Part shown: piece after piece, positions 16,802-26,454 of the stretch
Layout: each line of letters starts with the position of its first letter
Position numbering within the stretch: the stretch's first letter is position 1
NCBI RefSeq assembly: GCF_900239185.1
Contig: NZ_OENA01000038.1
Location: forward strand, 124,001 to 188,000
Reading direction: 5' to 3'
Length of the DNA: 64,000 bases
DNA from: Tenacibaculum finnmarkense
GTDB lineage: Bacteria; Bacteroidota; Bacteroidia; Flavobacteriales; Flavobacteriaceae
Position numbers and translations under genes: made by a program
The notes under the pieces: model-generated
Told to the model about the DNA's origin: nothing
The model's input: only the letters and a program-made list of their open reading frames with translations
Databases searched by the model: none

Positions 16802-18502
16802 ATGTCAGAAGAAAAGAAATCGCTTAATTTTTTAGAACAAATTATTGAAGAGGATTTGGCAAACGGAATGCCAAAAGAAAACTTACGTTTTCGTTTTCCT
16901 CCAGAACCTAATGGATATTTACATATCGGACATACAAAGGCTATCGGAATTAGTTTCGGTTTAGGGCAAAAATACAATGCTCCTGTAAACTTGCGTTTTG
17001 ACGATACAAACCCTGCTAAAGAAGAGCAAGAATATGTAGATGCTATTAAAAAAGATGTTACTTGGTTAGGGTATCAATGGGAAAACGAATTGTATTCATC
17101 TGATTATTTTCAACAATTATACGACTGGGCTGTTTTATTGATAAAAGACGGAAAAGCGTATGTTGATAGTCAATCTTCTGAAGAAATGCGTGCTCAAAAA
17201 GGAACGCCAACTCAAGTAGGAACGAATAGTCCTTATAGAAGTAGAACTGCGGATGAAAATTTAGATTTATTTAGCCGAATGAAAGCGGGTGAATTTGATG
17301 AAGGAACACATGTTTTACGTGCAAAAATTGACATGGAATCGCCAAATATGTTATTGCGTGATCCGTTAATGTATCGTGTTTTGAAAAAAGCACATCACCG
17401 TACAGCAAATGATTGGGTTATTTACCCGATGTACGATTGGACACACGGAGAAAGTGATTATTTAGAGCAAATATCGCACTCATTATGTTCTTTAGAATTC
17501 AAACCTCATAGAGATTTATACAATTGGTTCCGTGATAATGTATATGAATACAGTAAGTCAGAATTTCCAAACCCACCAAAACAACGTGAGTTTTCTCGTT
17601 TAAACTTAAGCTATACTATTATGAGTAAGCGTAAGTTATTAACTTTGGTAGAAAATGGCATTGTAAACGGATGGGATGACCCAAGAATGCCTACAATTTC
17701 TGGATTAAGAAGACGTGGATATACGCCAGCTTCAATCCGTAATTTCATAGAAACTGTGGGAGTTTCTAAAAGAGAAAATGTCATTGATGTTTCTTTATTG
17801 GAGTTTAAAGTTCGTGAAGATTTAAACAAAAAAGCCAACAGAGTTATGGGGGTTTTAGATCCTGTAAAAGTAATTATTGATAATTATCCTGAAGGTAGAG
17901 AAGAAATTCTTATTGCTGAAAACAATCCTGAGGATGAAAATTCAGGTACAAGAATTGTTCCTTTTTCAAGAGAAATTTATATCGAAAGAGAAGATTTTAG
18001 AGAAGAAGCGAATAGAAAATTCTTCCGATTAAAAATAGGAAAAGAAGTGCGTTTAAAAAATGCGTATTTTATAACGGCAACAAGTTGTGAAAAAGATGAA
18101 AACGGCAAAATTACCGTAATTCACTGTACCTATGATCCGTTAACAAAATCAGGAAGTGATACTGAAGAAAGCAAGCGAAAAGTAAAAGGAACGTTACATT
18201 GGGTTTCTATAAAACATGCCGTAAAAGCGGAGGTTAGAGTGTACGATAGATTATTTTCTGATGAAGCACCAGATTCACATAAAGATAAAGATTTTATGGA
18301 ATTTGTAAATCCTAATTCTTTAGAAAAAATTACTGCTTTTGTAGAACCAAGTTTGCAAACTGCTAAAATTGGTGAGCAATTTCAATTTCAACGTTTAGGA
18401 TATTTTAATGTTGATGATGATTCGACTTCAGAAAATTTAGTATTCAACAAAACAGTTGGATTAAAAGATAATTGGGCAAACGCAAATAAAAAAACTGATT
18501 AA
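16802..18502 (+). CDS. glnS: Glutaminyl-tRNA synthetase
   Basis: A 566-residue class I tRNA synthetase that charges tRNA-Gln. The ATP-site motifs are present: HIGH as GYLHIGHTKAI and KMSKS-like IMSKRKL. Between them is the GlnRS/GluRS core (RFDDTNPAKEE), and the C-terminal beta-barrel anticodon-binding domain follows. I start at the ATG at 16802 (MSEEKKSL): the frame is open 11 codons further upstream, but those codons contain the promoter's -7 box. A terminator at 18550-18585 ends the unit. Confidence 0.96.
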   Translation: MSEEKKSLNFLEQIIEEDLANGMPKENLRFRFPPEPNGYLHIGHTKAIGISFGLGQKYNAPVNLRFDDTNPAKEEQEYVDAIKKDVTWLGYQWENELYSSDYFQQLYDWAVLLIKDGKAYVDSQSSEEMRAQKGTPTQVGTNSPYRSRTADENLDLFSRMKAGEFDEGTHVLRAKIDMESPNMLLRDPLMYRVLKKAHHRTANDWVIYPMYDWTHGESDYLEQISHSLCSLEFKPHRDLYNWFRDNVYEYSKSEFPNPPKQREFSRLNLSYTIMSKRKLLTLVENGIVNGWDDPRMPTISGLRRRGYTPASIRNFIETVGVSKRENVIDVSLLEFKVREDLNKKANRVMGVLDPVKVIIDNYPEGREEILIAENNPEDENSGTRIVPFSREIYIEREDFREEANRKFFRLKIGKEVRLKNAYFITATSCEKDENGKITVIHCTYDPLTKSGSDTEESKRKVKGTLHWVSIKHAVKAEVRVYDRLFSDEAPDSHKDKDFMEFVNPNSLEKITAFVEPSLQTAKIGEQFQFQRLGYFNVDDDSTSENLVFNKTVGLKDNWANANKKTD

Positions 18503-18549
18503 ATAATCATACTTTTTAGCTTTATTTAAGTTGAAAAAATAAGATTACA

Positions 18550-18585
18550 AAAACCCTCCATTTTTATATAAAAATGGAGGGTTTT
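18550..18585 (+). terminator. Terminator of glnS
   Basis: An 18-bp perfect inverted repeat (AAAACCCTCCATTTTTAT and its complement) with T-rich ends. Confidence 0.9.
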
Positions 18586-18678
18586 ATATGTTGTAAATTA
18601 TTGATTAATAGTTATTTGTTTTGTTTGTAGAACACACTGTTATTTACTTATATTTGTTTAAAATAAATTAAAATAAGC

Positions 18679-19245
18679 ATGAAAAAATTTATATACCTGT
18701 TTTTATTAACAGTATCGTTTACCGCTTTTGCACAAACATCAGAAGAAAAAATTACACCAGCTAAAAATGAATTTAAAATAGACGCTTTCGACTTGGCTTT
18801 TATGAGAGCATTTGACGTTAGTTATGAGCGTGTAGATAATCAGAATATGGGGTATGGAGTTTCTTTGTTATTAAATTTTCAAGATGATGACCTTTATTAC
18901 GAAAAATTTGCTGTAACACCTTTTTTTAGAATGTATTTTTTTAATAAACAGGATTATGGAGCAAGAGGTTTTTTTGCAGAAGTGTATGCAAAGTTTGCTT
19001 CAGGAGAAAACCCAGAAGATTATTATGAGCCTGTTTATGATAACAATAATTACTCATCAACCTATAAAGAATATTATCATGATTTTTTTGATGTCTCTTT
19101 CGGGATGGGATTGGGTTGGAAATGGGTAAATAAAAATGGTTTTAGTGTAGAAGCTTCTTTAGGAGGAGGAAGATACTTGGGGTTTGACAATCATTCGCCT
19201 GAATTTTCTGGTAGAGGAGGTGTTTCATTCGGATACCGTTTTTAA
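18679..19245 (+). CDS. Small outer-membrane beta-barrel protein
   Basis: A 188-residue protein with a Sec signal peptide (cleavage near AFAQTS). The mature part has alternating aromatic/polar strands and ends in GVSFGYRF, a terminal Phe typical of outer-membrane barrel insertion signals. Tyr- and Asp-rich loops (about residues 110-140) are probably extracellular. I do not recognise a named family. It stands alone, with a terminator-like hairpin downstream. Confidence 0.75.
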   Translation: MKKFIYLFLLTVSFTAFAQTSEEKITPAKNEFKIDAFDLAFMRAFDVSYERVDNQNMGYGVSLLLNFQDDDLYYEKFAVTPFFRMYFFNKQDYGARGFFAEVYAKFASGENPEDYYEPVYDNNNYSSTYKEYYHDFFDVSFGMGLGWKWVNKNGFSVEASLGGGRYLGFDNHSPEFSGRGGVSFGYRF

Positions 19246-19300
19246 TTTGATAAAAAAGTTTCCTAAAATATCATTTATTACATTTTTAGTATTAAAATTT

Positions 19301-19345
19301 AAAAAGTACCTATAATTAACAGCAAGTTAAGCATAGGTACTTTTT
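19301..19345 (+). terminator. Terminator of the beta-barrel gene
   Basis: A 13-bp perfect stem AAAAAGTACCTAT / ATAGGTACTTTTT with a 19-nt loop. Confidence 0.85.
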
Positions 19346-19536
19346 AAATTTATATATTTTGATCTCCTATTTTTTATGCTAAAAATCAATTTTCCGTTTT
19401 CGATAGAATATGTATCTTTACTGATTAAGAAAAGTTAGAAACTTAAAATTTATCTAACGGAGAATCAATAATAAAAAAGTATTTTTTGATACTGAATATT
19501 TCAGATTTAAAAAATGCTTCTAAACTATATAATTTT

Positions 19537-21252
19537 ATGAGTTGTAACAGTTGTTCAACTAGCAAAGACGGGGTTCCAGGTGGTTGTAAAAGTAATGGAA
19601 ATTGCGCTAGCGGTACCTGTGGAAGTGGCAATAAATTAGCCGTTTTTGACTGGTTATCGAATATGACTTTACCTACCGGTGAAGCTCCTTTTAATATTTA
19701 TGAAGTTCGATTTAAAAACGGACGTAAACATTTTTTTAAAAACACCGAAAAATTAACCCTTTCTATGGGTGATATTGTTGCCGTTGAAGGATCGTCTGGT
19801 CATGATATTGGTATTATCGCATTAGCAGGAGAACTTGTAAAAGTTCAAATGAAAAAACGAAAAGTTAGTCAAGAGAGTGAAGAGGTAAGAAAAATATATA
19901 GAAAAGCATCACAAAAAGATATTGATATTTGGCAAACAGCCAGAGATAGAGAGCAAGAAACGCAACGAAAAGGACGGGAAATTATTAGTCGTTTAGCACT
20001 AAAAATGAAACTTTCTGATGTAGAATATCAAGGAGATGGTACCAAAGCAACGTTTTATTATACTGCCGATGAACGTGTAGATTTTCGTCAGTTAATTAGA
20101 GATTTAGCAGGTACTTTTTCTATCCGTGTAGAAATGAAACAAGTGGGTATGCGTCAAGAAGCAGCTCGTTTAGGAGGGGTTGGTTCATGTGGTAGAGAAT
20201 TATGTTGTTCTACTTGGTTAACCGATTTTAGAAAGGTAAATACCGCAGCGGCAAGATATCAGCAATTGTCATTAAACCCGTTAAAATTAGCAGGGCAATG
20301 TGGTAAATTAAAGTGTTGTTTAAATTTTGAATTAGATACTTATTTAGACGCTTTACAAAGTTTTCCTAAGCAAGATAAAATACTAAAAACCGAAAAAGGG
20401 GATGCTGTTTTTGTAAAAATGGATATCTTCAAAAAAATAGTTTGGTACACGTATAAAGAAGAAAGTTTTAAGTGGTTTAGATTGTCATTAGAACAGGTTC
20501 ACGAAATTATTGCCTTGAATGAAAATAATGAACTCGCTTTACCGTTAGATGAGTATGAGTTAGAAATTACTGTACAGCCAATTGTTGATTTTGAAAATGT
20601 AGTTGGGCAAGATAGTTTAACTCGTTTTGACGCTCCTAAGAAATCACGCAATAATGCTAGGGTAAAATCAAGAAAACCAGTGGTAAAAAAAGAAGGGAAT
20701 TTAACGGCTAAAACACCACCAAATAAACGCCCTCAAAGAACTCCAAGAGCTGCTGCTAATAAAAGAGAAGGTAATTTACCTGTTAAAAACCAGCCAAATA
20801 AAAGACCTCCAAGAGCTGCTGCTAATAAAAAAGAAGGTAATTTACCTGTTAAAAACCAGCCAAACAAAAGACCTCCAAGAGCTCCTGTAAACAAAAGAGA
20901 AACAAATCAAGCTGTTAAAACACCACCAAATAAACGCCCTCAAAGAGCTCCGGTAGATAAAAGAGAAGCAACTAAGCCTGCGGAAGGGCAACCAAAAAGA
21001 CGCCCTCAAAGAAGACCAGCAAATAAAAGAGAAGGTGATTTATCTGTAGAAAATCAGCAAGCAGAAGGACAACCAAAAAGACGTCCTCAAAGAAGACCAG
21101 CAAATAAAAGAGTGGTAAAAAAGAATGTTGTTGAAAAAAAGGAGGAAGCTAACAAACCAATAGCAAAAGAAACACCTAAGGCAAGCAAGCCTAAAAAATC
21201 AACAGTGCCGACTGAAAATAAAAAGAACGATATAAAAAATGAAAAACAATAG
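19537..21252 (+). CDS. ricT: PSP1 domain protein, RicT (YaaT) homologue with long basic tail
   Basis: A 571-residue protein. Residues 1-30 are Cys-rich (C3, C6, C17, C23, C28). The core (about 35-330) is the PSP1/RicT fold with GSCGRELCCSTW and GQCGKLKCCLNF, the Cys motifs typical of the family. In Bacillus, RicT with RicA and RicF binds iron-sulfur clusters and affects RNA processing and development; in Flavobacteriia it sits before gldH. From about residue 385 the protein has an unusual Pro/Arg/Lys tail of imperfect repeats (NKRPPRAAANK, EGQPKRRPQRRPANKR), probably disordered and nucleic-acid binding. I use the ATG at 19537; the extra upstream codons begin at TTG and are not family-like. 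It overlaps gldH by 14 bp. Confidence 0.88.
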   Translation: MSCNSCSTSKDGVPGGCKSNGNCASGTCGSGNKLAVFDWLSNMTLPTGEAPFNIYEVRFKNGRKHFFKNTEKLTLSMGDIVAVEGSSGHDIGIIALAGELVKVQMKKRKVSQESEEVRKIYRKASQKDIDIWQTARDREQETQRKGREIISRLALKMKLSDVEYQGDGTKATFYYTADERVDFRQLIRDLAGTFSIRVEMKQVGMRQEAARLGGVGSCGRELCCSTWLTDFRKVNTAAARYQQLSLNPLKLAGQCGKLKCCLNFELDTYLDALQSFPKQDKILKTEKGDAVFVKMDIFKKIVWYTYKEESFKWFRLSLEQVHEIIALNENNELALPLDEYELEITVQPIVDFENVVGQDSLTRFDAPKKSRNNARVKSRKPVVKKEGNLTAKTPPNKRPQRTPRAAANKREGNLPVKNQPNKRPPRAAANKKEGNLPVKNQPNKRPPRAPVNKRETNQAVKTPPNKRPQRAPVDKREATKPAEGQPKRRPQRRPANKREGDLSVENQQAEGQPKRRPQRRPANKRVVKKNVVEKKEEANKPIAKETPKASKPKKSTVPTENKKNDIKNEKQ

Positions 21253-21727
21253 CCTAGTTATCTTTTTTTTAGCTGTTTTTGCAATCATATCTTGTGATTC
21301 AAAAAGTGTTTATGATACCTATAGTACGTTATCTGAGGGTTCGTGGAATAAAAACAATGCAGTTGTGTTTACTTTTGATGTAAAAGATTCAATACACAAA
21401 AAAAACTTGTTTATAAACCTTCGAAATAATGAAGACTATGCGTACAGTAATTTGTTTTTAATAACACAATTACGCTTTGCTGACGGGCAGGTATTGGTTG
21501 ATACTTTAGAGTATGATATGACAGATACTAGCGGGAAATTTTTAGGAAAAGGCTTTTCAGGAGTTAAAGAAAATAAATTATTTTATAAAGAAAATATAAC
21601 ATTTCCCACTACAGGGACACATACTTTTAAAGTTACACAAGCTATGAGGAAAAATGGTAAAATAGAAGGTATTAAAGAGCTTAAAGGAATTACACAAGTA
21701 GGATTTAGAATTGAAAAAACACAATAA
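21239..21727 (+). CDS. gldH: Gliding motility lipoprotein GldH
   Basis: A 162-residue lipoprotein (signal ends at IISC, Cys19). It matches GldH of Flavobacterium: the N-terminal SVYDTYSTL, a short beta-sandwich body and a C-terminal QVGFRIEK. GldH is needed for gliding and belongs to the gliding/type IX secretion gene set. It overlaps ricT by 14 bp at its start and the penicillin-binding protein gene by 1 bp at its end (TAATG), so ricT-gldH-PBP forms a tightly coupled operon. Confidence 0.92.
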   Translation: MKNNSLVIFFLAVFAIISCDSKSVYDTYSTLSEGSWNKNNAVVFTFDVKDSIHKKNLFINLRNNEDYAYSNLFLITQLRFADGQVLVDTLEYDMTDTSGKFLGKGFSGVKENKLFYKENITFPTTGTHTFKVTQAMRKNGKIEGIKELKGITQVGFRIEKTQ

Positions 21728-24012
21728 TGACAGAGCAAAATACAACTAGTTTTAGTGGATATATCAAATGGTTTTGGGGTATATTATTAGGTGGATTCCT
21801 CTTTGTAGGGCTATTATTTTTATTAGCTTCATGGGGTACTTTTGGAGCGTTACCTTCCTTTGAAGAGTTAGAAAACCCTAAAAGTGATTTAGCAACAGAA
21901 GTTATTTCTTCGGATGGAAAAACATTAGGAAAATACTATGTAAAAGCCAATAGAACACCAATTGAGTATAAAGATTTACCTGAAATTTTAATAAAAGCTT
22001 TAGTCGCTACTGAAGATGAACGTTTTTACGAACATTCAGGGATTGATTTTTACGGTACCGCAAGAGCTATTTCAAATTTTGGTAGAAAAGGAGGTGCAAG
22101 TACTATTACACAGCAATTAGCTAAAAACCTTTTTAATAAAGGAGGTTCGAGTAATATTTTTAAGCGTCTTTCTCAAAAATTAAAAGAGTGGGTAGTTGCA
22201 ATAAAATTAGAGCGTCAATACACCAAAGAAGAAATTGCTACCATGTATTTAAATACACAAGGTTTTCTTTTTAATGCAACAGGTATTCGTTCTGCTACAC
22301 GTATTTATTTTGGTAAAGAGCCTAAAGAATTAGACATACAAGAAGCGGCTATTTTAGTAGCAATGTTAAAAAATCCGAGGCAGTATAATCCATATAGAGA
22401 GCGCTCTAAAAAGAAATCGTTACAGCGTAGAAATGTGGTTTTTGCTCAAATGGCAAAAAATGAGGTTATCAGCCAAAAAGAAAAAGATTCGCTACAAAAA
22501 TTACCTTTAAAAATCAATTTTACACCAGAGAGTCATAGTGATGGATTGGCAACTTATTTTAGAGAAAATTTAAAACAACGTCTTAAAAAATGGGCAAAAG
22601 CAAATCCAAAAGATAACGGTGAGTTTTACAATATTTATAAAGATGGTTTAAAAATACACGTAACTATTGATTCTCGTATGCAGCGTTATGCAGAAGAAGC
22701 GAGTAGCGAACATATGGCTAATTTGCAATCATTTTTCTTTAAAGAACAAAAGGAAAATAAAAATGCTCCTTTTTACGATTTAGAAAAATCTCAAGTTTTA
22801 AATATTTTAAAACGAGGAAAACGAAGTTCAACACGTTACAGGCGTATGAAAGCGGCAGGGAAAAGTGAAAAAGAAATTGAAAAATCGTTTAATACAGATA
22901 CCGATATGCGTGTGTTTTCGTGGAAAGGAGACAGAGATACGGTAATGACTCCCTACGATTCTATTCGTTATTATAAACACTTTTTACGTTCTGGTTTGGT
23001 TTCTATTGAACCACAAACAGGGCATATTAAAGCGTGGGTTGGTGGTATTAGTCATAAGTATTTTAAATATGATGCTGTAGAGCAACAAAAACGTCAAGTA
23101 GGTTCTACTTTTAAACCTTTTGTATATGCAACAGCGATTAATCAATTAAAAATGTCACCTTGTGATAAATTACCAAATATTTTATATACGATTCCCAAGG
23201 AAAAATACGGAATGCCAAAAGATTGGACTCCTGCAAATGCCAGTAATAAATACGGAGGTGAATTAACCTTAAAACAAGCTTTAGCACGTTCTGTAAATGT
23301 AATAACGGCTCGATTAATAGATAAAGTATCACCCATAAATGTAGCACGTTTGGCAAAATCAGCAGGAATAACTTCTAAAATTGATGCAAACCCAGCAATT
23401 GCTTTAGGTGCAGTTGATTTATCATTAATAGAAATGGTAAGTGCATATTCAACCTTTGCAAATAAAGGATTGCGTGTTAGCCCAATGATGATTACCAGAA
23501 TTGAAGATAAAAACGGAACTGTTTTAGAAGAATTTGTACCTAAAACAAAGGAGGTTTTAAGTGAAGAATCAGCTTATGTGGTATTAGATTTATTAAAAGG
23601 TGTTACACAATCAGGTTCAGGTGCAAGATTGCGCTCTGGTTGGACAAGAAGAAAAGATGCTACAACAGGTTTTCCATATAAATTTACCAATCCGATAGCG
23701 GGTAAAACAGGAACTACACAAAATCAATCTGATGGTTGGTTTATGGGAGTTGTACCAAATTTAGCAACAGGTGTTTGGACAGGTGGTGAAGATAGAGCAA
23801 CCCATTTTAAAGGAATAGCTTTAGGACAAGGAGCAACCATGTCATTACCAACTTGGGGGTTATATATGCAAAAATGTTATGCAGATAAATCATTAAATAT
23901 CAGTGAAAAAGATTTTGAAAAACCTTCAGGCGAATTAACCATTACTATTAATTGTAGTGAGGTAAAAAAGAGTGATGATAAACAAGATGAAGAAGGAGAT
24001 ACTGATTTTTAA
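21727..24012 (+). CDS. Penicillin-binding protein 1A-type bifunctional peptidoglycan synthase
   Basis: A 761-residue class A PBP anchored by one N-terminal helix (about 13-35). The glycosyltransferase (GT51) domain carries ATEDERFYEHSG with catalytic Glu96 and the GGASTITQQLAKN motif. The transpeptidase domain has SxxK as GSTFKPF (Ser460, Lys463), SVN in ARSVNVIT and KTGTT. It polymerises glycan strands and cross-links peptides in the periplasm. The C-terminus ends in an acidic tail (KSDDKQDEEGD). It is third in the ricT-gldH operon, a placement I know from other Flavobacteriia. Confidence 0.95.
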   Translation: MTEQNTTSFSGYIKWFWGILLGGFLFVGLLFLLASWGTFGALPSFEELENPKSDLATEVISSDGKTLGKYYVKANRTPIEYKDLPEILIKALVATEDERFYEHSGIDFYGTARAISNFGRKGGASTITQQLAKNLFNKGGSSNIFKRLSQKLKEWVVAIKLERQYTKEEIATMYLNTQGFLFNATGIRSATRIYFGKEPKELDIQEAAILVAMLKNPRQYNPYRERSKKKSLQRRNVVFAQMAKNEVISQKEKDSLQKLPLKINFTPESHSDGLATYFRENLKQRLKKWAKANPKDNGEFYNIYKDGLKIHVTIDSRMQRYAEEASSEHMANLQSFFFKEQKENKNAPFYDLEKSQVLNILKRGKRSSTRYRRMKAAGKSEKEIEKSFNTDTDMRVFSWKGDRDTVMTPYDSIRYYKHFLRSGLVSIEPQTGHIKAWVGGISHKYFKYDAVEQQKRQVGSTFKPFVYATAINQLKMSPCDKLPNILYTIPKEKYGMPKDWTPANASNKYGGELTLKQALARSVNVITARLIDKVSPINVARLAKSAGITSKIDANPAIALGAVDLSLIEMVSAYSTFANKGLRVSPMMITRIEDKNGTVLEEFVPKTKEVLSEESAYVVLDLLKGVTQSGSGARLRSGWTRRKDATTGFPYKFTNPIAGKTGTTQNQSDGWFMGVVPNLATGVWTGGEDRATHFKGIALGQGATMSLPTWGLYMQKCYADKSLNISEKDFEKPSGELTITINCSEVKKSDDKQDEEGDTDF

Positions 24013-24082
24013 GAAATTTTTTTCAAGAAATATAGTATTTATATAAACGTCAAGAATTCTATTAACATAATAAAAAACTAAA

Positions 24083-24784
24083 ATGATACACAAAAAAGTA
24101 AATAGCGTAGAAGAAGCCCTTATCGGGGTAAAAGATTCGATGACCTTTATGTTGGGAGGTTTTGGTTTATGTGGAATACCAGAAAATGCCATTGCAGAGT
24201 TAGTAAAATTAAATGTTAGAGAGGTAACATGTATTTCTAATAATGCAGGTGTTGATAATTTTGGCTTGGGTTTATTACTTCAAAATAAGCAAATAAAAAA
24301 AATGATTTCTTCGTATGTAGGAGAAAATGACGAATTTGAACGTCAAATGTTATCAGGTGAGTTGGAAGTTGAATTAACGCCTCAAGGAACTTTAGCAGAA
24401 AAATGTAGAGCTGCACAAGCAGGTTTTCCTGCTTTTTACACACCTGCAGGTTACGGAACAGAAGTAGCTAAAGGAAAAGAAACTCGTGAATTTGATGGTA
24501 AAATGTATGTGTTAGAACCTGCTTTTAAAGCCGATTTTGCCTTTGTAAAAGCATGGAAAGGTGATACGGCAGGAAATTTAATCTTTAAAGGAACAGCTCG
24601 TAATTTTAATCCGAATATGTGTGGTGCTGCAACAATTACCGTTGCTGAGGTAGAAGAATTAGTTCCTGCAGGAACACTAGACCCTAATCAAATACATATT
24701 CCTGGTATTTTTGTACAGCGTATTTTTCAAGGAGAAAAATATGAAAAGAGAATTGAGCAACGAACTGTAACTCCTAAACTGTAA
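24083..24784 (+). CDS. scoA: 3-oxoacid CoA-transferase subunit A
   Basis: A 233-residue alpha subunit of succinyl-CoA:3-ketoacid CoA transferase (SCOT), which activates acetoacetate to acetoacetyl-CoA using succinyl-CoA. Diagnostic segments are [15 protein letters not shown] near the N-terminus, [12 protein letters not shown] and [14 protein letters not shown]. The partner subunit begins 4 bp downstream. The pair matches the two halves of the mitochondrial enzyme. The acceptor preference cannot be proved from sequence. Confidence 0.93.
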   Translation: MIHKKVNSVEEALIGVKDSMTFMLGGFGLCGIPENAIAELVKLNVREVTCISNNAGVDNFGLGLLLQNKQIKKMISSYVGENDEFERQMLSGELEVELTPQGTLAEKCRAAQAGFPAFYTPAGYGTEVAKGKETREFDGKMYVLEPAFKADFAFVKAWKGDTAGNLIFKGTARNFNPNMCGAATITVAEVEELVPAGTLDPNQIHIPGIFVQRIFQGEKYEKRIEQRTVTPKL

Positions 24785-24788
24785 AAAA

Positions 24789-25445
24789 ATGGCTTTATCA
24801 AAAGAACAAATAGCACAGCGAATAGCTAAAGAATTACAAGATAAATGGTACGTTAATTTAGGAATAGGAATTCCTACGTTAGTAGCTAATTATATTCCTA
24901 AAGGAATTGAAGTTGAGTTTCAATCAGAAAACGGATTGCTAGGAATGGGCGGATTTCCTATCGAAGGAACCGAAGATGCCGATTTAATAAACGCAGGAAA
25001 ACAAACCGTAACCGTTTTAGATGGCGGTTCTATTTTTGATTCGGCAATGAGCTTTGCTATGATCCGAGGAAAACACGTACAATTAACTGTTTTAGGTGCG
25101 ATGGAAGTTGCGCAAAATGGCGATATTGCCAATTGGAAAATTCCTGGGAAAATGGTAAAAGGAATGGGCGGAGCAATGGATTTAGTAGCATCGGCAGAAA
25201 ATATTATTGTCGCTATGATGCACACTAATAAACGTGGTGCATCTAAAATATTAAAAAAATGTTCTCTGCCTTTAACAGGTGTTGGTTGCGTTACAAAAGT
25301 AGTAACGAATTTAGCCGTTTTAGAGGTGAAAAATAATGCATTTTATTTATTAGAAAGAGCGCCTGGTGTTTCTGTGGAAGAAATTCAAGCAGCAACCCAA
25401 GGAACTTTAATCGTAAATGGAGAAATCCCTGAGATGGCTATTTAA
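24789..25445 (+). CDS. scoB: 3-oxoacid CoA-transferase subunit B
   Basis: A 218-residue beta subunit carrying the catalytic Glu47 in FQSENGLLGMGGFP, which forms the enzyme-CoA thioester. NLGIGIPTLVANYIP and GGAMDLVASAENIIV are also typical of the family. It pairs with the alpha subunit immediately upstream to form the active heterodimer. The next small membrane gene starts 1 bp after its stop. Confidence 0.94.
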   Translation: MALSKEQIAQRIAKELQDKWYVNLGIGIPTLVANYIPKGIEVEFQSENGLLGMGGFPIEGTEDADLINAGKQTVTVLDGGSIFDSAMSFAMIRGKHVQLTVLGAMEVAQNGDIANWKIPGKMVKGMGGAMDLVASAENIIVAMMHTNKRGASKILKKCSLPLTGVGCVTKVVTNLAVLEVKNNAFYLLERAPGVSVEEIQAATQGTLIVNGEIPEMAI

Positions 25446-25446
25446 G

Positions 25447-25674
25447 ATGAAGTATTTTAAAAAGTTTTATTTAGTTATTTATCCATTATTAATAGTGTTT
25501 TTTATTTTTATGCTAGATAAAATATTTCTTATTCAAGAATCTTGGATAAGAATAGGTGTCGCAATTGCTTTAGCCTATATTTTATCACCAAGAAAAAAAA
25601 TAATTAGAACACAATCAGGTGATAGAAAACAATTAACATGGATTTTTCTTAAAAACCCTATATTTTTAGAGTAA
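25447..25674 (+). CDS. Small membrane protein, unknown function
   Basis: A 75-residue protein with two hydrophobic segments (about 6-26 and 35-50) and a basic C-terminal half. It starts at the ATG at 25447, 1 bp after the scoB stop, and its stop overlaps the exonuclease III start by 1 bp (TAATG). This tight packing supports a real gene. I do not recognise a family. Confidence 0.65.
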   Translation: MKYFKKFYLVIYPLLIVFFIFMLDKIFLIQESWIRIGVAIALAYILSPRKKIIRTQSGDRKQLTWIFLKNPIFLE

Positions 25675-26435
25675 TGAAAATAATATCATACAACGTAAAC
25701 GGAATTAGAGCCGCTTTAAAAAAAGGATTTATCGATTGGTTACAAACCGAAAATCCTGATGTAATTTGTATTCAAGAAACCAAAGCTCATAAAGAACAGT
25801 TAGATGTAACGGATTTTGAAAATGCAGGATATCCGTATCATTATTGGTTTTCGGCACAAAAAAAAGGCTATTCATCCGTAGCAATTTTTTGTAAAGAAAA
25901 ACCAAATCATATTGAATACGGAACAGGAATTGAAAGCATGGATTTTGAAGGAAGAAACCTTCGGGTAGATTTTGATGCCGTGTCTGTAATGAGTTTATAT
26001 CTTCCGTCAGGAACAAATTCTGAACGCTTGAATTTTAAATTGAATTATATGGATGAATTTCAAGAATACATCAATAATTTAAAGAAAGAAATTCCGAATT
26101 TAGTAATTTGTGGTGATTATAATATTTGTCATGAAGCAATTGATATTCACAATCCGAAAATGAAAGGAGTTTCAGGTTTTTTACCTGAAGAAAGAGCGTG
26201 GTTTACAGAGTTTATCAAAACAGGTTTTACAGATAGTTTCCGTTATTTAAATGAAGATAAACAAGCATATTCTTGGTGGAGTTATCGAGCAAATTCGAGA
26301 GCAAACAACAAGGGTTGGCGTTTAGATTATGCGATGGTTGCTGAACCTTTGAAAGATAAGATAGCAAGAGCCTACATTTTACCAGAAGCAAAACATTCTG
26401 ATCATTGTCCGATTGTTGTTGAATTAAACTTATAA
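25674..26435 (+). CDS. xth: Exodeoxyribonuclease III / AP endonuclease
   Basis: A 253-residue enzyme of the ExoIII/Ape1 family, close to the usual 250-270. The N-terminal ISYNVNGIRAAL, the Mg ligand Glu in CIQETKAH, the Tyr/Asp core VICGDYNICH and the C-terminal catalytic KHSDHCPIV are all present. It cuts DNA at abasic sites and acts as a 3'-5' exonuclease in base-excision repair. It is cytosolic. It overlaps the stop of the upstream small membrane gene by 1 bp. Confidence 0.95.
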   Translation: MKIISYNVNGIRAALKKGFIDWLQTENPDVICIQETKAHKEQLDVTDFENAGYPYHYWFSAQKKGYSSVAIFCKEKPNHIEYGTGIESMDFEGRNLRVDFDAVSVMSLYLPSGTNSERLNFKLNYMDEFQEYINNLKKEIPNLVICGDYNICHEAIDIHNPKMKGVSGFLPEERAWFTEFIKTGFTDSFRYLNEDKQAYSWWSYRANSRANNKGWRLDYAMVAEPLKDKIARAYILPEAKHSDHCPIVVELNL

Positions 26436-26454
26436 ATTTTAAAAAAGAAGTAAC

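Noticed and set aside
20700..21120. Possible CRISPR-like array in the RicT tail
   Set aside because: The repeats are in frame, imperfect, and code a Pro/Arg/Lys tail with no unique spacers.
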